A stretch of DNA of 8,798 bases, from the NCBI GenBank assembly GCA_016715865.1, contig JADJXM010000030.1, forward strand, positions 1 through 8,798. Direction: 5' to 3'. How positions within the stretch are numbered: position 1 is the first letter of the stretch; each line of letters opens with the position of its first letter. Positions 1 through 5,553 of this stretch are shown in pieces. Under the pieces are notes generated by a model, which was given only the letters and a program-made list of their open reading frames with translations, had not been told where the DNA came from and did not search any database. The stretch is from Acidobacteriota bacterium. Its GTDB lineage: Bacteria; Acidobacteriota; Blastocatellia; RBC074. The position numbers and the translations under genes are program-made.

Positions 1-545
1 ACCATGACCTGGGCTTTCCAGTGAGTCCGCCACCACGAATCGGTCAGATCAGCATACGTCTTCGGAGAGTACGTCACTCTGGCTTCGATCCCGGCTGGCT
101 CGAAGTACCTTCGCAATACCCAACCCGCATACCTGCTTCCGCCCGGATTGACCACCACCAGCACACTCTTCCATCCTCTCCGACTCACATGTTCGCGCAG
201 CACAGGAGATATTTCGGCAAGACAATCCTTGATCGGCAGGTGTAACGACGAAACGGCCGATTCAGGAATGCCCATCGAGACCAGATGCTCTCGTGTGAAA
301 TCCGATTGATAGACCTGGTGAGAAATCTGAGAGCTGGCGCAGACAACCTCGGGCGCGGCTTTTCGCCGGTACAAATCGGCTACGAAATCGTCGCTCTTGG
401 AATAGGGATCGACTGCAAGGTAGAGGATGCCGTCAGCCGGGCCGGAATCAGCCCTGGCTATCAGCAGTCCGGGCAGGTTAAGGAATCCGACGACAGCAAG
501 AGCGAAAACGATCGCCGTTATGATCAGCCAACGACGCCGCGTCAC
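1..545 (-). CDS. Divergent DUF218-like (YdcF/SanA-type) membrane-anchored protein, 3' end outside the window
   Basis: I translated this frame by hand. It opens at GTG 545-543 and stays open to the window edge, giving 181 residues without a stop. The GTG overlaps the TGA of the upstream DUF218 gene (shared GTGA), and a strong ribosome site, GGAGGG, lies 5 bases before it, which decides the start. Residues about 7-24 form one hydrophobic segment (a signal anchor), so the rest probably lies outside the inner membrane. The protein aligns along its length with its neighbour: GIPESAVSSL against GVPESAISII, and RRGWKSVLVVV against RNGWKRGIVVT. The residues usually conserved in DUF218 are replaced: the GGD stretch reads AVDPYS, the NTRTEA stretch reads IKDCLAE, and AFHSRRA reads NPGGSRYAG. 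I infer a tandem duplicate that has lost or changed its active site. The function is unknown. Confidence 0.75.
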   Translation of the reverse strand, partial: MTRRRWLIITAIVFALAVVGFLNLPGLLIARADSGPADGILYLAVDPYSKSDDFVADLYRRKAAPEVVCASSQISHQVYQSDFTREHLVSMGIPESAVSSLHLPIKDCLAEISPVLREHVSRRGWKSVLVVVNPGGSRYAGWVLRRYFEPAGIEARVTYSPKTYADLTDSWWRTHWKAQVM

Positions 546-1144
546 TGCAGCCCTCCGGCCAGCGTGTTGGCCCACGACAGGAATTCACGCACCGTGATCC
601 ACATATCGCTGCGTCGCGACCACCAGCGTTCGGGTCGCCACTCGCCCTCCCAATACGGCACCGGAGAAGAGACGAACGCGAAATCGGGTGAGGCCGATTC
701 GACTGTGTGTGTTGCCCGTCTGGAATGAAATGCAGCCGTTACCACAATCCCACGCTTCCAGCCATTGCGATGCATTATCTCGCGCAGCCTTGCCGCCTCG
801 GTCCGCGTATTCCACGTGTCGCGGATGATCGAAATGGCCGATTCGGGCACTCCCTGAGCGATGACGAAGCGTTTGGCTGCCTCGCCGGTGTGCACGCCGT
901 ATCCGTACTGAACTCCGCTGACGATGACGTGAGACCCCATACCGCGATTGTAGAGATCGGCTGCATGCTTTTCGCGATTGCAGCGCTTGTCTCCGCCCAG
1001 AGCTATGATGACATCGGCTTTTTCCAGTGCATCCTGACGGATTAATTGACGGGCAGCGGCATTCATCGTCACCGGCAGCAGGAACCAGACGAGGACGGTC
1101 AGGATCACCAGAGCCGGAATTATGATGATGGATTTAATTCGCAT
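542..1144 (-). CDS. YdcF/SanA-like DUF218 domain protein
   Basis: The frame encodes 200 residues from ATG 1144. Residues about 5-25 are a hydrophobic anchor after MRIKS. A DUF218 domain follows: DVIIALGGDKRCNREKHAADL carries the early GGD/R motif, WNTRTEAARL the NTxxEA motif, and TAAFHSRRA the late His/Arg motif. All the signature residues are present, so this copy looks functional. The family (YdcF, SanA, ElyC) is envelope-linked in Escherichia coli and related to polysaccharide or peptidoglycan maintenance; its chemistry is poorly defined. The frame can be extended to 1174 (MQARMPALPV), but those residues are encoded by the dispersed palindrome and are probably not native. No clear ribosome site precedes 1144, because the palindrome and the insertion sequence have replaced the upstream region. 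The 3' end overlaps the paralogue by 4 bases. Confidence 0.85.
   Translation of the reverse strand: MRIKSIIIIPALVILTVLVWFLLPVTMNAAARQLIRQDALEKADVIIALGGDKRCNREKHAADLYNRGMGSHVIVSGVQYGYGVHTGEAAKRFVIAQGVPESAISIIRDTWNTRTEAARLREIMHRNGWKRGIVVTAAFHSRRATHTVESASPDFAFVSSPVPYWEGEWRPERWWSRRSDMWITVREFLSWANTLAGGLQ
551..556 (-). promoter_or_regulatory. Ribosome binding site for the GTG-started DUF218-like gene
   Basis: The minus strand reads GGAGGG followed by the 5-base spacer CTGCA and then GTG. It lies inside the last codons of the upstream DUF218 gene. Together with the 4-base stop/start overlap this supports translational coupling of the two paralogues. Confidence 0.6.
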
Positions 1145-1146
1145 CA

Positions 1147-1215
1147 CTGGGAGCGCAGGCATCCTTGCCTGCATATTTACGTTAAACGAACATCATGCAG
1201 GCAAGGATGCCTGCG
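1147..1215. repeat. Dispersed palindromic repeat (GCAGGCATCC type), interrupted by the insertion sequence
   Basis: The arm 1154-1174 pairs perfectly, 21 bases, with 1195-1215, around a 20-base loop (1175-1194). The left arm continues outward as CTGGGAG (1147-1153). Its partner CTCCCAG is found only beyond the insertion sequence, at 2629-2635. The original arms were therefore 28 bases. Elements of this kind look like REP or MITE type mobile palindromes. There is no T-tract, so I do not call it a terminator. Confidence 0.85.
1210..1215. repeat. Left copy of the target-site duplication (CCTGCG)
   Basis: CCTGCG directly precedes the left insertion-sequence end and is repeated directly after the right end at 2623-2628. 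Removing the insertion sequence and one copy restores a perfect 28-base palindrome arm, which shows these six bases are a true duplication. Confidence 0.8.
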
Positions 1216-1232
1216 CCATTAGTTTCTACACA
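1216..1232 (+). repeat. Left terminal inverted repeat of the insertion sequence
   Basis: Seventeen bases, CCATTAGTTTCTACACA, are identical to the reverse complement of 2606-2622. The transposase stop codon (TAG, 1228-1226 on the minus strand) lies within it. Confidence 0.9.
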
Positions 1233-2535
1233 TGTTCTTTGAAACCTTTGAACTCATCTTCCAGATCTAGCATCTGAAAGAGAAGCTGTGACATCTGTTC
1301 AAGCTCGTCGAGGGAATATTGTTCGAGAGCGCTGATGATTGCCATCAGGTTCCACATTCCCGCGAGCAAGGCTGGTGCTGTCCAATCGACGCCGTGTTTC
1401 ATCAATCGTCCGCTCAAACGGACCAGCATTTGCCGCAAAGGCGCGACCTGCGTATCAGTCGACTGATCGAGTGCCCAGACGATAACGCAGGCCTGTGCGG
1501 CAATCATCAACCGTTTGGCAATGGCATCCGCATTCTCTTGCTGCCATTGCTCGACAGTCGTTGACCTGCACGTTTCAGTAACTTGAAATAGGATTCAACT
1601 CTCCAGCGCCAGTAGTACCAGAGAGATACCGTCTCTGTGGTTACCGAAGCAGGAAGATTAGTCCACAGTCGCCAGGTCGCGAGCACGGCTCCATTCTGAT
1701 CACGGACTTGGAGCCAGTATGAGCCGGAGAATAATTGGACGCCCTTGGATCGTTTGATATTTGAGCTTGCCTCCGCGTCGGCGTTGTTTTCGTGCCGGAC
1801 CGGAGAGCGTAACTGTCGTCTCGGATACGTATTGAAAAGCCTTGCGTCCTTTGTACTGGATCTCACGGCTGAAGCGGAACTGATCTTCCATCATCGCTTC
1901 GACCTCGCTCAAGAGCCGGCTTTGCCCTTCGTGCTCGACTCTTCGCACATCGTTGCCGCGAATCAGGTAAGTTCTTCCGCAGCGTTCAAATCGGCGCAAG
2001 TGCAGTAAGCTGTCGCCTTGACGGTCGATGATATGGACGATCTTATGGCCCGGTTCCTGCTGCTCGATATAGCCCATCGTCCGGTTGATCTCATCTATCT
2101 CCGGGCGACGCGGCAAGAGACCTTCACGCCGCGTGCTGTGGACGCCGTCGGCCGCCTCGACTCCCAGATACACCGGACACAACGGCGCTCCGTCACGATC
2201 TGAGATCAGCAGGGCGGCTTGCAAGAGATAGCCGAAATCGTTCTTGTTGTAGAGAACTATTCGATCTTTCTTGCTTTATGATTCGTGTAGTGCAGCGGCG
2301 ACCAGTCATGGATCACCAGCGCCCATTCACGACATGCTGTGGCGGCAACTTTAGCCTGCTCCAGGATTGGCTTGGCCAGTTCGACCAGACTGACTCTTTC
2401 ATTCTTGTAGAATCGCCAGGCTGCTTGTGCCGCCGCCATTGGTCTGGATGTTGCAGAAAAATGTCGTAATCCGGCGGCAACACCCTTGGCTATACTCAGA
2501 TGTTGTTGCACTAATTTACGATACCTTTCTTGCAA
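1226..2535 (-). pseudogene. IS4-family DDE transposase, broken by three frameshifts
   Basis: Four overlapping minus-strand frames make one transposase: 2535-about 2276 (first frame), about 2275-1744 (second), about 1742-1555 (third) and about 1554-1226 (fourth). The first carries the first catalytic Asp in VIHDWSPLHY. The second carries the second Asp in HIIDRQGDSL. The third carries the Glu in the IS4 signature Y-2-R-3-E-6-K, read as WYYWRWRVESYFKLLK. The repaired protein is about 436 residues, normal for a Tn5/IS4-like enzyme. Repairs that restore family-like text are an extra A in the AAA run at 2275-2277, one G fewer at 1742-1744, and a one-base gain (or two-base loss) near 1551-1557. The start is uncertain: TTG at 2535 is used here, and an in-frame CTG at 2571 is possible. 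It could be truly dead or a victim of read errors. Confidence 0.85.
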
Positions 2536-2605
2536 CCGCGTCTCAATGTCAGGAACTTTAATGACATACAGACATGTTTATCAAAGGTTTTTCAAAGATC
2601 AAACT

Positions 2606-2622
2606 TGTGTAGAAACTAATGG
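2606..2622 (-). repeat. Right terminal inverted repeat of the insertion sequence
   Basis: The minus strand reads CCATTAGTTTCTACACA, identical to the left end. Its CATTAG provides the last His codon and the TAG stop of the transglutaminase-like gene that runs into it. Confidence 0.9.
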
Positions 2623-3350
2623 CCTGCGCTCCCAGGGATGGCAGTTTTATGAACCCATCCCCGTTTGAGCAGAAACGCTCGCACTATATTCCGTATACCT
2701 TTTGTCAGGAACCAGCCCGAAGTGAGCGAGATTGCCAGTAACCCCCAAAAGGCAGCCATCAGCGCATGCGGATTTTCAAACCAGTATGTCAGCGGCCCAA
2801 TACTTGTCCTGACACGTGAGACCATCCCCTCGAGCCGCATGCGGCGCAGATTGAACGTGTAATAATCGTCAAATTCAGGCTGAAGGATAACTCGGTCAAG
2901 ACGCTCCAGCTCTTTGACTTTTGGAGGCATTTGACAATCAACAATAACCAGATTCCCAAGTCCTATTTCAGCCTCTGCAACGACGTGAGGATCCTTGCCC
3001 CAGAGGTTGATTCGCTGCGCCCTGATATCGACGGCTCCTGCCAGATTGATGAAAGCCCTCGTCACCTCTCCACAATATCCCAGACCCGATTGCAGCGTCT
3101 CAGTCGCCGTCGCCCGTAAAAACGGCCTGTTGTAGTATGCCGCGCCCTGGTAGCGCACATTGGCGAGGATATACTCGCGCAGTGCAACGATTCGCTCCCT
3201 CGGAGTCTTCGCTCCAGCTTTGCTCACGATCTCATCAGCCAGCGCCTGGATGTACCTGTCATCCCTGTATTGTTTAATGGCCTCTACCGAACACATCAAC
3301 AGCGCCCCGGCAACGACCAGCCAAAAGAGGATCTTCAGATATTTTTTCAA
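2616..3350 (-). CDS. Membrane-anchored transglutaminase-like (papain-fold) protein
   Basis: From TTG 3350 the frame gives 244 residues. Residues about 3-20 (YLKILFWLVVAGALLMCS) are a signal anchor, and residues about 195-212 (ALMAAFWGLLAISLTSGW) form a second membrane segment. The part between is a transglutaminase-like domain: the nucleophile Cys is in GLGYCGEVTRAF, His in DPHVVAEAEI, and Asp in LVIVDCQM. This is the usual Cys-His-Asp order. The substrate is unknown; such domains can be proteases, amidases or cross-linkers. TTG is chosen because GGGA lies 7 bases upstream. A longer frame reaches 3449, but its extra residues (LCVLCDSTSLPLCVLCDS) are translated repeat array. The last residue and stop come from the insertion sequence; without it the frame would have ended PGSAGILACMMFV, in the palindrome loop. 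Its place in the locus suggests work at the cell envelope. Confidence 0.75.
   Translation of the reverse strand: MKKYLKILFWLVVAGALLMCSVEAIKQYRDDRYIQALADEIVSKAGAKTPRERIVALREYILANVRYQGAAYYNRPFLRATATETLQSGLGYCGEVTRAFINLAGAVDIRAQRINLWGKDPHVVAEAEIGLGNLVIVDCQMPPKVKELERLDRVILQPEFDDYYTFNLRRMRLEGMVSRVRTSIGPLTYWFENPHALMAAFWGLLAISLTSGWFLTKGIRNIVRAFLLKRGWVHKTAIPGSAGH
2623..2635. repeat. Outer remnant of the interrupted palindrome, with right target duplication
   Basis: CCTGCG (2623-2628) is the second target-duplication copy. The following CTCCCAG pairs with CTGGGAG at 1147-1153. Joined to 1195-1209 it completes the 28-base right arm of the palindrome split by the insertion sequence. Confidence 0.8.
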
Positions 3351-3357
3351 CTGTTTG

Positions 3358-3361
3358 TCCC
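3358..3361 (-). promoter_or_regulatory. Possible ribosome binding site for the TTG start of the transglutaminase-like gene
   Basis: The minus strand reads GGGA, then seven bases CAAACAG, then TTG. It is weak, but it is the only site near the beginning of the hydrophobic anchor and downstream of the repeat array. Confidence 0.35.
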
Positions 3362-3373
3362 AATGGAAAAAAG

Positions 3374-3453
3374 TGAATCGCAGTGAGATTGAATCGCAGA
3401 GGACGCAAAGGGGCAAAGAGGTTGAATCGCAGAGGACGCAGAGGAGCAAAGGG
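3374..3453 (+). repeat. Repeat array, block 1: two full units and a partial one
   Basis: Units of 32-33 bases beginning TTGAATCGCAGAGGACGCA are at 3389-3421 and 3422-3453, with a partial or decayed unit GAATCGCAG at 3374-3387. They have no spacers between them. They are in the opposite orientation to block 2 (3521-3621). I recall similar GCGATTCAA repeats scattered in soil-bacterium genomes, but I cannot confirm the match here. Confidence 0.85.
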
Positions 3454-3520
3454 TTTTAATGGAAAGAGAGATTCGGGTGATTGCGTATTGTTTCTGACTC
3501 GGGCAATTATCTCCTAAAAT

Positions 3521-3621
3521 CTTCTTTGCCCCTTTGCGTTCTCTGCGATTCAATTTCTTTGCTCCCTCTGCGTTCTCTGCGATTCAATTTCTTTGCTCTC
3601 TCTGCGATCTCTGCGATTCAA
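3521..3621 (-). repeat. Repeat array, block 2: three tandem units, inverted relative to block 1
   Basis: Three head-to-tail units of 33, 34 and 34 bases lie at 3521-3553, 3554-3587 and 3588-3621, each ending TCTGCGATTCAA. They are the reverse complement of block 1 with few mismatches. The 67-base spacer 3454-3520 is unique sequence. Two opposed blocks could fold into a long imperfect hairpin. The last unit is read as protein by the acyltransferase gene. Confidence 0.85.
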
Positions 3622-4337
3622 CCTCATCCGGTAAATCTTTTCGCGTCTTCCCGAAGACCAGTTCCCTGTCATCATCATCCAATTCGCGAACTCTTTTCGC
3701 CGGGACGCCGGCAATCAGCGACCAGGGTTCCTCTATCGGCCGGGTCACGACCGCCCCTATGCCGACGATGCAGCAATCAGGAACGCTCGCCCCCGGAGCC
3801 ATCCTTATCTCTGACCCGACATATGCATAATCGCCGATCGTCACAGGATGCCCCTCTCGCCGGTTGTGAGTCCAGATCGAGGAATTGCGCCCGCCCAGTA
3901 TCGATCGCCGCCCGATAGATACCCGGTCAGTGAAATCGATTCGATGCTCGGCCGTGATGACCGAACCGTAGCCGACAAGAAACGAAGAATCGGGTTCGTT
4001 GGTGCAGTCGTGATCGGGAATTGCATTGATGACATTGAGCCGCAGCACCATCGCGTAATCGTCCAGCTCGATCCGCGTGCCTCCGCGAAAGAGATTGAGA
4101 GGACCGATAACTACGTGTGAGCCGATTTTTGTCCGGCCGCATCGCCAGAAGACGACTCCGTGGCCGATGCGCGTGTCGTCGCCGATATCGAGCTTAGCAC
4201 AGTCAAGGTAGGCGATCCCGATGCGGACGTTTTTGCCGATAACGATAACCGAAGCACCAGCGATAGACCGACCGCTTCAAAAATCCTGGGAGCAGCGCGG
4301 TTAATGACAGGGCAAGTATGCGGATCTTATGTTTCAT
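3584..4337 (-). CDS. Left-handed beta-helix (hexapeptide) acyltransferase, one frameshift
   Basis: The gene starts at ATG 4337 (MKHKIRILALSLTALLPG), 10 bases after the epimerase stop. It has one frame break at 4241-4242: removing one T turns the text into WCFGYRIGKNVRIGIAYL, which fits the family. Repaired, it is 250 residues. Hexapeptide repeats follow, for example IGKNVRIGIA, IGDDTRIGHG, IGSHVVIGPL, then SIGRRSILGG, VTIGDYAYVG and VGIGAVVTRP, ending with the typical SLIAGVPAKRVREL. Such enzymes transfer acetyl or other acyl groups from a CoA donor to sugars as trimers in the cytoplasm. In this locus the likely substrate is a nucleotide-linked or lipid-linked sugar. The final residues VESQRSQREQRN and the stop codon are encoded by the repeat array and are probably an acquired tail. 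The part downstream of the frameshift is intact from Met at 4051. Confidence 0.8.
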
Positions 4338-4347
4338 GCCTGGTGAA

Positions 4348-5460
4348 TCATCTTATCAGCTTCCTCGATTCCAGCTCGCCCGCCGCAGTCTCAACCCTGT
4401 CTTCAGCCTGCTGGCTCTTGACCCATTCAAGCAACTCAGGGATACCCTGATCGAGACTTACTTTCGGCTTAAACCCTAATAGCTCACGCGCCATCGAGAT
4501 ATCGGCGTAGCAATGGCGAATGTCGCCTTCGCGATATTTCCCGACGATCTCGGGGGCGATATTCTTACCCAGACCGGCTGCAAGCATCTTCGTCACCATG
4601 TTTATTGATGTCGGCATACCCGTTCCCACATTTAGCGCTTCGTAATCGGCGCGGTCGGTTTCAAGCGCCAAAAGGTTGGCTTGCACAATATCGCTGACGT
4701 GGACGAAATCGCGCATCTGCTCTCCATCCTCATAGATCAGCGGAGCCTGATCGTTCAATAGCCTGGAAGAAAAGATCGCGCAGACGCCGGTGTACGGGTT
4801 CGAAAGCGCCTGCCGTGTGCCGTAAACATTGAAATACCGCAGGGCCACCGTCGGAATTCCATAAGCGCGCCCCGTGATCAGGCAGAACTGTTCCTGATCC
4901 TGTTTTGTGACGGCATAAATCGATGTCGGAAAAAGCGGCTTGTCCTCATTGGTCCCGACAGGGGTTAGCTTATCGCCCGTCAACGGCGATTTCATCTCCC
5001 ACTGCTGAGCAGCGAGCTGGCTGACCTGGCGCAATTTCGGATAAAAGATCTCGCCCGCTGCGCTTCGGTATGCCCCCTCGCCATAGATCGACATCGAAGA
5101 AGCTACAACCAGTTTTCGAATGCGATCGCGGCGCTCGACGACAGCTTCGAGCAATGCAGCCGTCCCGAGATCATTTCCGCGCACATACCGCTGCATCTCG
5201 TACATCGACTGGCCGACTCCTACCTCAGCGGCTTCATGGTAAACCACTTCGATTCCGTCAAGCGCTTTATCCAGCATTTCGACATCGCAGACGTCACCGC
5301 GAATGAATTCAGCTTCATGGTTGAGGTGCGCCGGCATGCCCGTCGTGTGCACCTGAGGAACCAGTGAGTCAAGAATCCTGACGCGATGTCCGCGCTCGAC
5401 CAGCGCATCGACCAGATGCGATCCGATAAACCCCGCTCCGCCTGTGACTAAAATTTTCAT
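4348..5460 (-). CDS. NAD-dependent nucleotide-sugar epimerase/dehydratase (extended SDR)
   Basis: Intact frame of 370 residues from ATG 5460; an in-frame TTG at 5469 would add three residues. GAAG lies just upstream. The Rossmann motif GGAGFIGSHL is at residues about 8-17, and RGDVCD follows the second half of the nucleotide fold. The active-site Ser lies in ASSMSIYGEGAY and the catalytic pair in SIYAVTK (YxxxK). ALRYFNVYGTRQALSNPYTG and RDFVHVSDIVQANLLALE are typical of UDP-glucose 4-epimerase relatives. Related proteins have a Cys-rich insert after YGEGAY (C-containing text around a CPxCG motif); here it reads QQWEMKSPLTGDKLTP without Cys. The exact sugar cannot be read from the sequence. 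It would make an NDP-sugar in the cytoplasm for the glycosyltransferases next to it. It is the one long gene in the locus with no frameshift. Confidence 0.9.
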   Translation of the reverse strand: MKILVTGGAGFIGSHLVDALVERGHRVRILDSLVPQVHTTGMPAHLNHEAEFIRGDVCDVEMLDKALDGIEVVYHEAAEVGVGQSMYEMQRYVRGNDLGTAALLEAVVERRDRIRKLVVASSMSIYGEGAYRSAAGEIFYPKLRQVSQLAAQQWEMKSPLTGDKLTPVGTNEDKPLFPTSIYAVTKQDQEQFCLITGRAYGIPTVALRYFNVYGTRQALSNPYTGVCAIFSSRLLNDQAPLIYEDGEQMRDFVHVSDIVQANLLALETDRADYEALNVGTGMPTSINMVTKMLAAGLGKNIAPEIVGKYREGDIRHCYADISMARELLGFKPKVSLDQGIPELLEWVKSQQAEDRVETAAGELESRKLIR

Positions 5461-5477
5461 TTTCTTCAATTAATAAC

Positions 5478-5553
5478 AGCATGGAGTACCGCATTTATGC
5501 GGGTTTTACTTTTCGCGAAATGTAATACCCGCATAAATGCGGTACTCCATGCT
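5478..5553. repeat. Near-perfect 76-base palindrome (GGAGTACCGC type)
   Basis: The arms 5478-5510 and 5521-5553 match perfectly for the outer 27 bases, with a few mismatches next to the centre. The central 10 bases TTTCGCGAAA are themselves a palindrome. It lies exactly between the second glycosyltransferase and the epimerase: its right end overlaps the glycosyltransferase TAG stop (5554-5552), and its left end is 17 bases before the epimerase ATG. No T-run follows, so it is not a standard terminator. It could stabilise or process the mRNA between the two genes. Confidence 0.9.

Larger units (their letters stand above)
1216..2622 (-). mobile_element. IS4-type insertion sequence, 1407 bp, with decayed or misread transposase
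   Basis: The element is bounded by perfect 17-base terminal inverted repeats CCATTAGTTTCTACACA (1216-1232, and reversed at 2606-2622). The similarity continues inward with the subterminal motif TCTTTGAAA then CCTTTGA near both ends. A 6-base direct repeat CCTGCG flanks it. It encodes one IS4-type DDE transposase on the minus strand, now in four frames. It sits in the right arm of a dispersed palindrome, between the transglutaminase-like gene and the DUF218 genes. The transposase stop TAG lies inside the left terminal repeat. The right terminal repeat supplies the stop of the transglutaminase-like gene. Confidence 0.9.

Noticed and set aside
285..728. Plus-strand open frame of 147 codons, and other plus-strand frames
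   Set aside because: It overlies the minus-strand DUF218 genes. Its protein is low-complexity, rich in Arg and Ser, with no recognisable domain. The other plus-strand frames are of the same kind.
1145..1174. Longer N-terminus of the YdcF-like protein (MQARMPALPV)
   Set aside because: These codons are the arm of the dispersed palindrome. The Met before RIKS gives a normal signal-anchor start.
2255..2280. Programmed -1 frameshift in the transposase
   Set aside because: The shift is in the -1 direction, but no classical slippery heptamer is in frame. The enzyme has two more breaks, and neighbouring non-transposon genes show the same type of homopolymer break.
3351..3449. Longer N-terminus of the transglutaminase-like protein
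   Set aside because: The added residues are a translation of the repeat units (LCVLCDS repeated), and the hydrophobic anchor begins at the TTG start with a ribosome site.
3347..3553. Small minus-strand protein of 68 codons in the repeat region
   Set aside because: Most of it is translated repeat sequence, and it overlaps the start of the transglutaminase-like gene in another frame.
3374..3621. CRISPR array
   Set aside because: The repeated units abut without spacers, differ slightly from one another and occur in two opposite orientations. There are no cas genes.
5478..5553. Rho-independent terminator after the glycosyltransferase gene
   Set aside because: The hairpin is strong, but no T-run follows the stem on the coding strand, and the next gene begins 17 bases later in the same direction.
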